Assembly (NCBI RefSeq): GCF_030549615.1
Contig: NZ_CP130832.1
Coordinates: 992,001-1,056,000 of the forward strand
From: Stenotrophomonas sp. 610A2
GTDB lineage: Bacteria > Pseudomonadota > Gammaproteobacteria > Xanthomonadales > Xanthomonadaceae
Direction of reading: 5' to 3'
Length of the DNA: 64,000 nucleotides
Part shown: piece after piece, positions 49,461-60,187 of the stretch
How the letters are laid out: every line of letters begins with the position of its first letter
How positions within the stretch are numbered: the first letter of the stretch is position 1
Program-made: the position numbers and the translations under genes
The notes under the pieces: model-generated
What the model was told of the DNA's origin: nothing
What the model saw: only the letters and a program-made list of their open reading frames with translations
Database searches by the model: none

Positions 49461-52172
49461 ATGAACGAGTACCGCAGCAGCGTTGTCTTCGCCACCCCTG
49501 ATCTGCCCCTGCGCGACGATGTGCGCCGCCTTGGCGCAATGGTTGGCGATCTGATTTCCGAACAGGTATCGCCCGGCTTCCTCGACGAAGTGGAAGACGT
49601 GCGTACAGCCGCCATCGCGCGCCGCGAAAGCCAGGCACCGCTGCTCTCGCTGAGCACCCAGCTGGCTGGCCGCTCGCCGCGCGATGCCGAAGCGCTGGTG
49701 CGTGCGTTCAGCACCTATTTCCAGGTGGTCAACATCGCCGAGCGCGTGCATCGCATCCGCCGTCGCCGTGACTACCAGCGCGCAGGCACCAAGCGTCCGC
49801 AGCCCGAAGGCCTGCATGACGCGCTGCTCGCGCTGAAGGCGCAGGGCGTGACGCCGGAAGAACTGGCGCAGTGGCTGCCGCAGATCGATATCGAGCCGGT
49901 GTTCACCGCGCATCCGACCGAAGCCGTGCGCCGTGCCCTGCTGGAAAAAGAACAGCTGATGGTCGCCGCGCTGGTCGACAACCTCGATGGCCAGCGTACG
50001 CCCGGCGAGCAGGCCGCCGATGCAGCGCGTTTCCGCATGGCCTTGACCGCGTCATGGCAGACCGCCGATTCCTCGCCGGTACGGCCAACGGTTGATGACG
50101 AGCGTGAGCACGTCGGTTTCTACCTGACCCGCGTGTTGTACCGGGTGATCCCGGTGTTCTACGAATCGCTGGAACAGGCCGTGCGCGATACCTGGGGCAG
50201 GACCTTGCCGTTGCCGCGTCTGCTGCGCTTCGGTACCTGGGTCGGTGGTGATATGGACGGCAATCCGAATGTGGATGCCGGCACCATCACCAATACCTTG
50301 AACGCACAGCGCAGCGCCGTATTGGGCCTGTACTTGAAGGACATGCTGGCGCTGGCCAGCCTGCTCAGCCAATCGATCGAACTGGTTGGCGTCAGCGATG
50401 AAGTGCTGGCGCGCGTGCAGGAATACCAGCAGCTGCTGCCGCAGGTGAAGTCGCGTCCGCGCCACGCTGATATGCCGTATCGCCTGCTCAACGACCGAAT
50501 GCGTGCGCGTCTGCAGGCGACATTGGAAGATGCGCCTGGTGCTTATGCATCGCCGGAAGAATTCATCCACGACATCCAGCTGATCCTCGACAGCCTCGAC
50601 GCCAACAAGGGCAAACACGCTGGCTGGTTCTCGGTACGCCGCCTGTTGTGGCGGGTGCGCACGTTTGGCTTCCATCTGGCACGCCTGGATGTGCGTCAGG
50701 AATCCAGCGTGCACTCGCGCGCCCTGGCCGAAGTGCTGGGCGGGCAGGATGCATTCGATGCGCTGGACGATGTCGCCCGCGCGCAGCTGCTGGCGCCGTA
50801 TGCCGCTGGTACGGAGGTCCTGGTACGTGGCGACGATGAAGCCGGTCAGCGCCTGGATAAGGTGTTTGCTGCACTGGCCGATGCGCGCCGCCGACATGGT
50901 GCCGATGCGCTGGGCAGCTACATCATCTCGATGGCGCATGATCGCGGCGACGTGCTCGCAGTGCTGGCCTTGGCGCGGCGTGGTGGTTTGCTGGACGCGG
51001 ACAACGCAGTGCCGCTGGATATCGCGCCGCTGTTTGAGACCGTCGATGACCTGCAGCGCGGTACCGCCACCTTGCGTGACCTTCTTGCCGATCCGGTCTA
51101 CCGCGCGCATCTGGCCGCTCGCGACGATGTGCAGATGGTGATGCTGGGTTATTCGGACAGCGGCAAGGACGGCGGTATCGCCGCTTCGCGCTGGGGCCTT
51201 CAGCATGCGCAGGTGGAGCTGCTGGAAACGGCCGCGGAATTCGGCGTCAAGCTGACCTTCTTCCACGGCCGCGGCGGCTCGATCAGCCGTGGTGGCACCA
51301 AGACCACGCACGCAGTGAACGCCTCCCCGCGCGGCAGCATCGGTGGACGCCTGCGCGTCACCGAGCAGGGCGAGGTGATCCATCGCAAGTACGGTATCCG
51401 TGCGCTGGCGCTGCGCTCGTTGGAGCAGTCTGCCGGTGCGGTACTGCGCGCAAGCCTGCGGCCGCGCGCCGCCGAGCCGCGCGAGGAACAGTGGAAGCCG
51501 GTGATGGCGCAGGTTGCCGAGCAGAGTTCGGCCGCCTATCGCGCGTTTGTCGGCGATGCGCAGTTCATGAATTATTTCCGCCAGGCCACGCCGATCGATG
51601 TGATCGAACGGATGACGCTGGGGTCACGGCCGTCGCGACGCCTGGGCCAGGATGCGGCGCTGACCAATCTGCGCGCAATTCCGTGGGTATTCGCATGGAG
51701 CCAGGCGCGTTCGGTGATTCCGGGGTGGTTCGGCGTTGGCAGTGGCCTGCAGGCCGCCGTGGATGCGGGCCATGAGGCAACGCTGCGCGAGATGGCGCAT
51801 GACTGGCCGTTCTTCGAAACCTTCCTCGACGATATGTCGATGGTGTTGAGCAAGGGCGATATCCACATCGCAGAGCAGTTCTCCAAGCTGGCCGGGCCGC
51901 TGCACGAACAATTCTTCCCACGGATACGCGAGGAGCTGGCGCTGACCGCGCATTGGGTAAAGCGTCTGAGTGGCCAGCAGGAACTACTGGAACAGGACCC
52001 GCGGCTGGCGTTGTCGATCCGCCTGCGCAATCCCTACATCGACCCGATCAGCATCCTGCAGGTAGACCTGCTGCAGCGCTGGCGCGCAAGCGACCGCGAG
52101 GACGAGGGCCTGCTGCGTGCACTTGTAGCCTGCGTAAACGGCGTATCGCAAGGCGTACAGAACACCGGCTGA
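49461..52172 (+). CDS. ppc: phosphoenolpyruvate carboxylase
   Basis: Ppc carboxylates phosphoenolpyruvate to oxaloacetate, refilling the TCA cycle. The 903-residue product has the catalytic F-T-A-H-P-T-E motif with His151, [10 protein letters not shown] near residue 555, the [12 protein letters not shown] loop near 600 and the conserved C-terminal Q-N-T-G. The ATG at 49461 gives the start I remember from xanthomonad Ppc; a GTG 75 bases upstream is in frame but unlikely. Flanked by repeats on both sides. Confidence 0.97.
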   Translation: MNEYRSSVVFATPDLPLRDDVRRLGAMVGDLISEQVSPGFLDEVEDVRTAAIARRESQAPLLSLSTQLAGRSPRDAEALVRAFSTYFQVVNIAERVHRIRRRRDYQRAGTKRPQPEGLHDALLALKAQGVTPEELAQWLPQIDIEPVFTAHPTEAVRRALLEKEQLMVAALVDNLDGQRTPGEQAADAARFRMALTASWQTADSSPVRPTVDDEREHVGFYLTRVLYRVIPVFYESLEQAVRDTWGRTLPLPRLLRFGTWVGGDMDGNPNVDAGTITNTLNAQRSAVLGLYLKDMLALASLLSQSIELVGVSDEVLARVQEYQQLLPQVKSRPRHADMPYRLLNDRMRARLQATLEDAPGAYASPEEFIHDIQLILDSLDANKGKHAGWFSVRRLLWRVRTFGFHLARLDVRQESSVHSRALAEVLGGQDAFDALDDVARAQLLAPYAAGTEVLVRGDDEAGQRLDKVFAALADARRRHGADALGSYIISMAHDRGDVLAVLALARRGGLLDADNAVPLDIAPLFETVDDLQRGTATLRDLLADPVYRAHLAARDDVQMVMLGYSDSGKDGGIAASRWGLQHAQVELLETAAEFGVKLTFFHGRGGSISRGGTKTTHAVNASPRGSIGGRLRVTEQGEVIHRKYGIRALALRSLEQSAGAVLRASLRPRAAEPREEQWKPVMAQVAEQSSAAYRAFVGDAQFMNYFRQATPIDVIERMTLGSRPSRRLGQDAALTNLRAIPWVFAWSQARSVIPGWFGVGSGLQAAVDAGHEATLREMAHDWPFFETFLDDMSMVLSKGDIHIAEQFSKLAGPLHEQFFPRIREELALTAHWVKRLSGQQELLEQDPRLALSIRLRNPYIDPISILQVDLLQRWRASDREDEGLLRALVACVNGVSQGVQNTG

Positions 52173-52181
52173 CGCCGTTCT

Positions 52182-52336
52182 GTAGTGCCGAGCCATGCTC
52201 GGCAAGGGCTTTACCAGGAATCCCAAACCTGTAGTGCCGAGCCATGCTCGGCAGGGGCTCTACTAGTGAAGCCCCTGCCGAGCATGGCTCGGCACTACCG
52301 GGCTCGGCCAGCTTCGCGGCTTACGCCGCTCCTACA
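52182..52336. repeat. three SMAG copies plus half of an AGCGGCGT palindrome
   Basis: Two direct SMAG motifs (52182 and 52231) and one inverted (52275-52298) follow ppc. A single GCTTCGCGGCTTACGCCGCTCCTAC arm ends at 52335 and covers the stop codon of the thioesterase gene. Confidence 0.85.
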
Positions 52337-52853
52337 ATCTGGGCACCGACAAATCGGCTTCACCGGACGGATTGCTCTGCAGCAGCTCCAGATGCCGCTG
52401 CTCCATCTCCTGGCGCAGCTGGCGGCGGATCTGCGCGGCGGCGAAGCGGCGCTTCTCGTCGCTGTTCTCCGGCTGCAGCGTCGGCACCGGGGTCGGCCGG
52501 CCATCCTCGTCAACCGCCACCATGGTGAAGAAGCAGCTGTTGGCATGACGCACCGCGCCCTTGCGGATGTCCTCGGCGACCACCTTGATGCCGACTTCCA
52601 TCGAGGAGTTGCCGGTGTAGTTGACCGAAGCCAGGAAGGTGACCAGCTCGCCGACCGCAATCGGCTGGCGGAAGGTCACCTGGTCCACGGACAGTGTCAC
52701 CACGTAGTTGCCTGCATAGCGGCTGGCACAGGCATAGGCGACCTGGTCGAGCAGGCGCAGGATGGCGCCGCCGTGGACCTTGCCGGAGAAGTTGGCCATC
52801 TCCGGTGACATCAGGACGGTCATCGACAGCTGGTGGGCTTTGTGTTCGCTCAT
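52332..52853 (-). CDS. hotdog-fold acyl-CoA thioesterase
   Basis: A YciA/BACH-like acyl-CoA thioesterase of 173 residues. The conserved N-F-S-G-K-V-H-G-G-A-I-L-R-L-L-D region with the active-site aspartate lies near residue 22-37. It is followed by V-D-Q-V-T-F-R-Q-P-I and the S-M-E-V-G-I-K-V strand. The C-terminal 40 residues are charged and helical. The acyl chain preference is unknown. Its last codons overlap a repeat arm, which may help end transcription. Confidence 0.88.
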   Translation of the reverse strand: MSEHKAHQLSMTVLMSPEMANFSGKVHGGAILRLLDQVAYACASRYAGNYVVTLSVDQVTFRQPIAVGELVTFLASVNYTGNSSMEVGIKVVAEDIRKGAVRHANSCFFTMVAVDEDGRPTPVPTLQPENSDEKRRFAAAQIRRQLRQEMEQRHLELLQSNPSGEADLSVPRL

Positions 52854-52890
52854 GGCGGTTACTGCAATTGCGGGAAGAGCAGGCTACACC

Positions 52891-52994
52891 GTAGTGCCGG
52901 GCCATGCTCGGCAGGAGCCTCACCTGTAGTGCCGAGCCATGCTCGGCAAGGGGCGTTCCCGGTAGAGCCTCTGCCGAGCATGGCTCGGCACTAC
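52891..52994. repeat. three SMAG copies between thioesterase and CdsA-like genes
   Basis: Two direct SMAG motifs (52891 with one variant base, 52926) are followed by an inverted copy ending at 52994, directly abutting the end of the CdsA-like gene. Confidence 0.85.
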
Positions 52995-53001
52995 GGTGGC
53001 G

Positions 53002-53985
53002 TTACTGGAAGTTGTAGCGCACCACATGGAAGAACACCGGCGCCGAGAACACCACCGAATCCAGCCGGTCCAGGATGCCGCCGTGGCCTTCGATCATCTC
53101 GCCCCAGTCCTTGGCGCCGAGGCTGCGCTTCACCGCCGACAGGGCCAGCCCGCCTAGGAATCCGCAGATCACGATCAGCAGCGACAGTGCCGCCGACTGC
53201 AGGGGCGAGAACGGGGTGATCCACCACAGCGCCGCGCCCACACCGGTCGCCGCCAGCCCGCCACCGACCAGGCCTTCAACTGTCTTCGACGGGCTCACCA
53301 GGGGCGCAAGCAGGTGCTTGCCGAACAGCTTGCCGAAAACGTACTGCAGCACGTCGCTGAGCTGTACCACCAGCAGCAGGTAGAACAGCAACATCAGGTT
53401 CTGGCCTTCGTAGCCGGGGATGCGAAGCAGCATCAGTGCCGGCGCGTGGCTGAGGCAGAACACAGTGAGCATCACGCCCCACTGGATCTTGGTGTTGCGT
53501 TCCAGGAAGTTCTCGGTGTCACCCGACAATGCCGATACCGCCGGCAGCGCGAGGAAACCGTATACCGGGATGCACATGACGAACAGGCCGTACCAGTCGA
53601 TGCCGATGAGCCAGTACTGCAGCGGGATGGCGATGTAGAAGCACAGGCATAGCGCAAGGTGATCGCCACGGCGCGTCGGTGTCAACGAGATGAATTCACG
53701 CAGTGCGAAGAACGACAGCAGGCCAAAGAACACCAGCGTGGCGATCTTGCCCAGCACGAAGCAGAACAGCAGCACGCCGGCCATCACCCACCACGCACGG
53801 ATGCGCGCGTTGAGGTTGTCGACCACCGAGCCGGGTTTGATCCGGCCAAGGATGAAGCCGATCGCGCTGGCGAGGATAAGCACGGCAAACACGCCGCCGA
53901 TCATCCACCAGAAGCTCGGCGGTGCGCGGTCGATGGCCTGCTGCAGGAAGCTGCCCAGCGGCAATTGCAGGAATACATTGTTCAT
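53002..53985 (-). CDS. CdsA-like phosphatidate cytidylyltransferase
   Basis: This is an inner-membrane enzyme expected to make CDP-diacylglycerol from phosphatidic acid and CTP. The 327-residue product has about eight membrane helices and the C-terminal CDP-DAG synthase signature: L-S-D-V-L-Q-Y then G-K-x-x-G-K-H-L-L-A-P and S-P-S-K-T-V-E-G. It resembles the YnbB type more than the housekeeping CdsA near dxr. It is the last of three genes overlapping by four bases or less, after an acyltransferase and a CDP-alcohol phosphatidyltransferase, so the set can run from lysophosphatidate to a head-group-bearing lipid. Confidence 0.9.
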   Translation of the reverse strand: MNNVFLQLPLGSFLQQAIDRAPPSFWWMIGGVFAVLILASAIGFILGRIKPGSVVDNLNARIRAWWVMAGVLLFCFVLGKIATLVFFGLLSFFALREFISLTPTRRGDHLALCLCFYIAIPLQYWLIGIDWYGLFVMCIPVYGFLALPAVSALSGDTENFLERNTKIQWGVMLTVFCLSHAPALMLLRIPGYEGQNLMLLFYLLLVVQLSDVLQYVFGKLFGKHLLAPLVSPSKTVEGLVGGGLAATGVGAALWWITPFSPLQSAALSLLIVICGFLGGLALSAVKRSLGAKDWGEMIEGHGGILDRLDSVVFSAPVFFHVVRYNFQ

Positions 53986-54575
53986 GCCAGCTCCACCACC
54001 GCGTTGCGCGCGCGTTCCAGGAACTGCGCCTTGTCTTCACCGGGAATGCGGCTGAGCGGCGCGCCGAAGCGCGCCGTGCACACCAGCGGCACCGGCACCA
54101 TGCTGCCCTTGGGCAGCGCGCGGCGCGCGTTGTCCAGATAGACCGGAACCAGTTCCACGTGCGGGTACTGCTGCGCCAGATGGAACAGGCCAGCCTTGAA
54201 CGGCTGCGGCAAGGGCTCGTGGTTGCGGGTGCCTTCCGGGAACAGGATCAGCGAATCACCCGCATCCAGCGCGTCATGCAAGGGCTGCAGTGGATCGCCT
54301 TCGCACTTGCTGCGGTCACGTTCGATCAGCACCGCGTTGAAGCCCTTGTCGGCGATGATCTTGCGCACGCCCTTGCTCCAGTAGTCGCGTGCGGCGACCG
54401 GGCGGGTGTGTTCGCGCAGCGCGGGTGGCAGCGCCGACCACAACGCCACCGTATCCAGGTGGCTGGCGTGGTTGGCGAAGTAAATGCGTTGAGTGTCGTT
54501 GGGGCGGCTGCCAACCCAGCGCGGGTAGGCACCAATGAAGATCTTTACGGCGGCGACCAGCAGGCTCGAGAGCAT
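53982..54575 (-). CDS. PlsC-like lysophospholipid acyltransferase
   Basis: A 197-residue membrane-associated acyltransferase of the PlsC family. The catalytic N-H-A-S-H-L-D (HX4D) is near residue 36 and the glycerol-phosphate motif F-P-E-G-T-R near residue 113; V-P-V-Y-L is further on. A short hydrophobic N-terminus anchors it to the membrane. It overlaps the CdsA-like gene by four bases (ATGA) and shares one base with the gene before it. The acceptor is probably a lysophosphatidate-type lipid, by family. Confidence 0.88.
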   Translation of the reverse strand: MLSSLLVAAVKIFIGAYPRWVGSRPNDTQRIYFANHASHLDTVALWSALPPALREHTRPVAARDYWSKGVRKIIADKGFNAVLIERDRSKCEGDPLQPLHDALDAGDSLILFPEGTRNHEPLPQPFKAGLFHLAQQYPHVELVPVYLDNARRALPKGSMVPVPLVCTARFGAPLSRIPGEDKAQFLERARNAVVELA

Positions 54576-55198
54576 CAGCTACCTGCCTTGAGTTGCGCGG
54601 CGATGGCGCGGGTGCGGGTGACGCAGGTCAGCAGCGAGCCGGCGGCAATGATGATGGCGGCGGCTGGGAGTGCGTAATGCGTGTGCGTGCTCAGCTGCTC
54701 GATGACGGCCAGCACGCAGGCTGCGGTGAGCACGAACATGCGGTGTTGTTTGGCCATCGGGCCACGGAAGTCCTGGGCCAGGCCGAGGCTGGCGCCTGAC
54801 AGGCGCACATAGGCGGTAAGCGCGGCAAGCAAGGCACCAAGCCAGCCCAACCAGGGCATGCCGGCGGCATAGCCGAGCGCGACGATCAGCAGCGAGTCGG
54901 CGATGCGGTCCGGGTATTCGTTGTAGAGCGCACCGGTGGGTGTCTGCTTGCCGCCTTCCATCGCCACCATGCCGTCGAGCAGGTTGCAGATCAGGCGCAG
55001 CTGGATACCGACGGCGCAGGCGATCAGCCCGGGTATGCCTGGCCAGTACAGCAGCGCAGCGGCGCCACCTGCGGCGAAGAAGATGCTGAGTACCGAAATC
55101 TGGTTCGGTGTGATTGAGGAGCGTGCCAACGCGGCGCTGAGGGCACGAGCCCAGCCGGCGGAACGGGCGGCAATTGGTCTACGGTCTTCCTTTCCCAT
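54575..55198 (-). CDS. CDP-alcohol phosphatidyltransferase family protein
   Basis: A membrane enzyme of 207 residues with about five helices that joins a CDP-linked lipid and an alcohol. The active-site region reads L-D-G-M-V-A-M, then about ten residues, G-A-L-Y-N-E-Y-P-D-R-I-A-D. It keeps the key aspartates but has A-M where the canonical motif has A-R. This variant pattern is like E. coli YnbA. The head-group alcohol is unknown. The start at 55198 is preferred; one 18 bases upstream is possible. First gene of a three-gene lipid operon. Confidence 0.87.
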   Translation of the reverse strand: MGKEDRRPIAARSAGWARALSAALARSSITPNQISVLSIFFAAGGAAALLYWPGIPGLIACAVGIQLRLICNLLDGMVAMEGGKQTPTGALYNEYPDRIADSLLIVALGYAAGMPWLGWLGALLAALTAYVRLSGASLGLAQDFRGPMAKQHRMFVLTAACVLAVIEQLSTHTHYALPAAAIIIAAGSLLTCVTRTRAIAAQLKAGS

Positions 55199-55306
55199 GG
55201 GCCGATGGTAGTGCATTGGTCGTTATGGGGAACAGGGAGGAGGGGGCGGGGTTGCTGGGGTGGGGGCTGTCGGAGGGCTTTGAGAGCAGCCCTGGGCTCG
55301 GCTTCT

Positions 55307-55662
55307 GTTTTGGCTTTTGGCTTTTGGCTTTGGCTCTGGCTCTGGCTGTGGCTTTGGCTTTGGCTTTGGCTTTGGCTGTGGCTTTGGCTTTTGCGGTCGC
55401 TTTGGCAGTTGCTGTTTGCTGTCCCTTCTCCCGCCTGCGGGAGAAGGTGCCCGGAGGGCGGATGAGGGGGCTTTTGGGGTTTTAGCTTCTTGTCTTTGCT
55501 GGATAGAGAGCCAAAAGGAAAATCGGAGCCAAAGCCAAAGCCAAAGCTGCCTTCATCCCAACCCTTCTCCCGCAGGCGGGAGAAGGGCTAAAGCAAAAGC
55601 AAAAGCAAAGGCAGCAGCCAAAGCCAAAGCCAAAGCCAAAAAAAGCTGCCCTCGCAGGCAGC
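55307..55662. repeat. GGCTTT hexanucleotide array with inverted counterpart and palindromes
   Basis: Within the 483-base gap, an interrupted (GGCTTT)n array (about 55307-55400) is mirrored by (AAAGCC)n and AAAGCAA arrays (about 55526-55550 and 55588-55640). Between them are two CCCTTCTCCCGC...GCGGGAGAAGG palindromes (55423-55448 and 55560-55590). The whole could fold back on itself. ORFs read through here are repeat translations and not genes. Confidence 0.9.
55637..55662 (-). terminator. terminator of the DUF1444 gene
   Basis: On the - strand GGCTGCC-TGCGAG-GGCAGC is followed by seven T residues, about 40 bases after the DUF1444 stop. Confidence 0.8.
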
Positions 55663-55699
55663 CTTCTTTGCTCAAACGCTGTCAGCGCCGGAAACCAGC

Positions 55700-56914
55700 T
55701 TAGATCGCCTGCAGTCGCGCGCGCGTCTCTGCATCGGGGAAACCAAGCGTGAGGTAACGCGGTGGGTGGATGTGCCGGGTGTCTTCACGCAGCAGGTGGC
55801 CGAGGATCGGTTGCGCCTGCTCCCAATCAACCATCAGGGTCTCGGCTTCTCCGCCATCCACAGGCATCACCAGAACCAATCGGTCGGTGCGTGGAAGTGA
55901 GCTCGCCACCCCATCAGTCCAGGCGCACAGCGAAACCCGGTCTTCGTTGTGGACCATGAAACTGGCGACAAATACGTCTTCTTCATGCTTCTGGTGCACG
56001 CGCTCCAGCAGCTGCTTCTGCAGCGCATAGGCGTCGGCGTTGAGTTCAATCCTCAGTTGCCGCTGCCGCTCGCGCAGGCCGGCATCCGCCAGTACGTGGG
56101 CATGCAGCTGGCCGTCGTCGTAACGCAGCACCTCCCAGGAAATCACGCGGCCATCGGCAAACGCATTGGCGGCCAGCTCCAGCATGTGGGCCTGTCCCTG
56201 CACATCGCCTTCACCGGTGACCAGCAAGACGTCACGCGTAGCCAGCATGAATACCGGAAGCCCAGCGACCGGCACCCGATGCAGCAGGTCGGGCAGCAGC
56301 GCACGGCTGCTGTCATAGGCATCGCCCCAAGCGGCCTGGTAGACGCCGGGCATTACCTCGACGAACGGTTCGTCGGGGCTCTGTCGCAGATTGGCGCGGG
56401 CGATGGCCAGGGCCTGGTCGAAGTCGACGCCCCAGGCCGCTTCCGGGCCGCGGGTGAGAGTGGCGGTGTGGTCGGGATGGTCTACCGCCAGCAGCTCCAC
56501 GCACTCCTCGCTAAGGCGCCGGTACTGCAACTGCATCGGCGGTGCGTCCCAGCCATCCTGCTCGGCATGGTGCAGGCTGATTTCCTCAAGCTGGGTGATG
56601 CTGCGGATCAAGGGGCGCAGCATGGGCCGGGTCTGCTCCCAGCTCATCGCGGCATCGTTGTCATGGATGCCAAGCAAGCTGCTGAAGGACTGCAATGCCT
56701 TGCGCTGTTGTCCGCGCGGGGCGCCCATGTAGGCGTGGTAGGCGTTGTGCAGGTTGAAGTAGGAGCCGTTGGCATGGCGGATGCGGAAGGTGTCCGCTTC
56801 GTATTCCAGTTCATGCGGGTAGCCATTGCTGCGCACTGCATCCATGAACTTGCGGGCAAACCGGTCCTGGTCGGGTTTGTCCTTGAACAGATTGCCTAAA
56901 AGTGCTGAAAACAT
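55700..56914 (-). CDS. DUF1444 family protein
   Basis: A cytoplasmic protein of 404 residues that I recognise as DUF1444 (YtpQ-like) in its first 260 residues. The pattern includes F-A-R-K-F-M near the start, L-H-N-A-Y-H-A-Y, and the long acidic middle around P-F-V-E-V-M-P-G-V-Y-Q-A-A-W-G-D. The C-terminal 140 residues have a different feel (two D/E-rich strands repeated) and may be a second domain. Function unknown. Single gene with its own terminator. Confidence 0.72.
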   Translation of the reverse strand: MFSALLGNLFKDKPDQDRFARKFMDAVRSNGYPHELEYEADTFRIRHANGSYFNLHNAYHAYMGAPRGQQRKALQSFSSLLGIHDNDAAMSWEQTRPMLRPLIRSITQLEEISLHHAEQDGWDAPPMQLQYRRLSEECVELLAVDHPDHTATLTRGPEAAWGVDFDQALAIARANLRQSPDEPFVEVMPGVYQAAWGDAYDSSRALLPDLLHRVPVAGLPVFMLATRDVLLVTGEGDVQGQAHMLELAANAFADGRVISWEVLRYDDGQLHAHVLADAGLRERQRQLRIELNADAYALQKQLLERVHQKHEEDVFVASFMVHNEDRVSLCAWTDGVASSLPRTDRLVLVMPVDGGEAETLMVDWEQAQPILGHLLREDTRHIHPPRYLTLGFPDAETRARLQAI

Positions 56915-56984
56915 GCCAACCCTCCCTGTGTATGCGGCGCTTATCGTGGGCGGACGCGTCGGTACTTGGCAAGCGCTGTTGTGC

Positions 56985-57016
56985 GAAAAGCAGACGGGCC
57001 GCTTGCGCGGCCCGTC
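56985..57016 (-). terminator. terminator of metK
   Basis: On the - strand GACGGGCCGC-GCAA-GCGGCCCGTC is followed by TGCTTTT, about 30 bases after the metK stop. Confidence 0.82.
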
Positions 57017-57044
57017 CGGGTAGAGCTTTTACCTGCCGCTGGAC

Positions 57045-58280
<1,236 letters not shown>

Positions 58281-58322
58281 CGGGCTATATATCCCTTGAT
58301 TCGGATGGAAAGATGGGCGCGC

Positions 58323-58350
58323 ATCATACACGGTAGGCACCTTGACGGAA
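58323..58350 (-). promoter_or_regulatory. putative metK promoter
   Basis: On the - strand, TTCCGT (58345-58350) and TATGAT (58323-58328) are separated by 16 bases, about 43 bases before the metK start. Confidence 0.45.
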
Positions 58351-58474
58351 TAGTGCCGAAGTGTCTGTTGCCATCCGGTTAAGCCACGGTCACCGGATTG
58401 CCGCAAAACCGCAACCGGCCTGCCTTGTAGCGGGCGCAGGCTCCCGGCCAATGGGCCGACAGGGAGACCTTGCC

Positions 58475-60187
58475 ATGCAACAGATCGCGCAGCGCCTGCA
58501 GCAACGCTACCCCGATTGGTTCCACGGCCCGCGCCGCCATCTGGCCCGGCCGCTGCTGCGCACAGTGGGGCGCTGGTCACGTTTCGACCAGATGGATGCC
58601 TTCCTGCAGCGCAGTGCCGGGCTGCAGGGCTTCGCCTTCGTCAGCGCCGCGCTGGGCTTCCTGGACGCGGGTTATGCGGTGGATGCGGCCGCATTGGCCC
58701 GGATTCCGGCCAGCGGTCGGCTGCTGATCGTCGCCAACCACCCGTCCGGGGCGCTGGACGCGTTGGCACTGCTGGACGCAGTGGGCAGGGTCCGCAGCGA
58801 CGTGCGCATCATCGCCAATGACATGCTGCTGGAGCTGGAGCCGCTGCACGAACTGCTGCTGCCGGTGCGCATCCTCGGTGGCCGCGCCCAGCGGGCCAGC
58901 CTGCAGGCGGTGGAGCAGGCGTTGCAGGCCGAGCAGTGCGTGATCGTATTCCCGGCCGGGGAGGTCTCGCGGCTGTCGCTGCAGGGCATCCGTGACGGCC
59001 GCTGGAACCGCGGTTTCGTCCGCTTCGCCCGCGCCTGCGACACGCCAGTGTTGCCGGTACGGGTGCAGGCAAGAAATTCAGCGCTGTTCTACGGCGCCTC
59101 GGCGCTGTTCAAGCCCGCAGGCACCGCCTTGCTGGCGCGGGAGATGTTCGCCCGCCGCAAGCGCCCGCTGCGCCTGCAGATAGGCCAGCTGATGCGGCTG
59201 GATGCGCAACAGGACCCGGCACGGCAGCTGCAGGCGGTGCGGGACGCGCTGAACGCACTGGGCAAGGAGCAGCAGGGCGCCGAGTTGCGGGAGACCGGTC
59301 CGCAGCCCTTGGCCGAACCGGTTGCCGCTGCCACTGTCGCCGCCGCCATCGAGGCGACGGAGCTGCTCGGCCAGACCAGTGACGGCAAGCAGATCCGCCT
59401 GGCCCAATGCGCGGCCAACTCACCCTTGCTGCTCGAGCTGGGTCGGCTGCGTGAGCTGACCTTCCGCGAAGTGGGCGAGGGCACCGGCCGCAGCCGCGAT
59501 CTGGATGATTTCGACCCGCTCTACCAGCACATCGTGGTCTGGGATGCCCCGGCCCAGCGCATCGCCGGCGCCTACCGGGTCATGCGCGGCGCACCGGCCT
59601 TGGCACGCAGTGGCCTGCAGGGCCTGTATACCGCCAGCCTGTTCCGCTACTCGGACGATGCCATCCCGCGCATCGCCGAAGGCATGGAGCTGGGCCGCAG
59701 CTTCGTGGTGCCGGACTACTGGGGTAGCCGCAGCCTGGATTACCTGTGGCAGGGCATCGGCGCCTACCTCGCCAGCCAGCCGGGCGTGCGCTACCTGTTT
59801 GGCGCGGTGTCGATCAGCGCCGCGCTGCCACGCGAGGCGCGCGAGCAGCTGGTGGCGTACTACCAGCAGTACTACGGTGCCGGCCGCAGCCTGGCCGAGT
59901 CGAATCGGCCCTTCCAGTACTTCGCCGCGCCGCCAAGTTTCGGTGAACTGGATACGCAGGCCGCGTTCGACGTGCTCAAGGCCAACCTGGCGACGCTGGG
60001 CACCAGCGTGCCTACCTTGTACCGGCAGTACACCGATCTGTGCGAACCAGGCGGCGCACGCTTCCTCGCGTTCGGTGTTGATCCGGATTTCAGCGACTCC
60101 ATCGATGGCCTGATCGAGGTGGACCTGCAGGCCATCCGCCCACACAAGCGCAAACGCTATCTGCGTGATGCCGGAGCAGTGGCATGA
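58475..60187 (+). CDS. OlsF-like bifunctional acyltransferase (PlsC-like plus GNAT-like)
   Basis: A 570-residue two-domain protein matching the OlsF arrangement known to make ornithine lipids. The N-terminal PlsC-like domain (about 60-270) has [10 protein letters not shown] (H89) and F-P-A-G-E-V-S, the form typical of OlsA/hemolysin-like acyltransferases. The C-terminal domain (about 310-550) is GNAT-like, with E-L-G-R-S-F-V-V and W-x-G-I-G-A-Y-L, like OlsB. In OlsF the two halves carry out O- and N-acylation of ornithine. The start at 58475 has AGGGAG 8 bases upstream. It is divergent from metK and overlaps the next gene by four bases. Ornithine as substrate is inference. Confidence 0.83.
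   Translation: MQQIAQRLQQRYPDWFHGPRRHLARPLLRTVGRWSRFDQMDAFLQRSAGLQGFAFVSAALGFLDAGYAVDAAALARIPASGRLLIVANHPSGALDALALLDAVGRVRSDVRIIANDMLLELEPLHELLLPVRILGGRAQRASLQAVEQALQAEQCVIVFPAGEVSRLSLQGIRDGRWNRGFVRFARACDTPVLPVRVQARNSALFYGASALFKPAGTALLAREMFARRKRPLRLQIGQLMRLDAQQDPARQLQAVRDALNALGKEQQGAELRETGPQPLAEPVAAATVAAAIEATELLGQTSDGKQIRLAQCAANSPLLLELGRLRELTFREVGEGTGRSRDLDDFDPLYQHIVVWDAPAQRIAGAYRVMRGAPALARSGLQGLYTASLFRYSDDAIPRIAEGMELGRSFVVPDYWGSRSLDYLWQGIGAYLASQPGVRYLFGAVSISAALPREAREQLVAYYQQYYGAGRSLAESNRPFQYFAAPPSFGELDTQAAFDVLKANLATLGTSVPTLYRQYTDLCEPGGARFLAFGVDPDFSDSIDGLIEVDLQAIRPHKRKRYLRDAGAVA

Noticed and set aside
55205..55703. ORFs of 86-128 residues in the GGCTTT array
   Set aside because: They translate into Leu-Trp, Ala-Leu or Gly-Phe dipeptide runs, the direct product of the hexanucleotide repeat.
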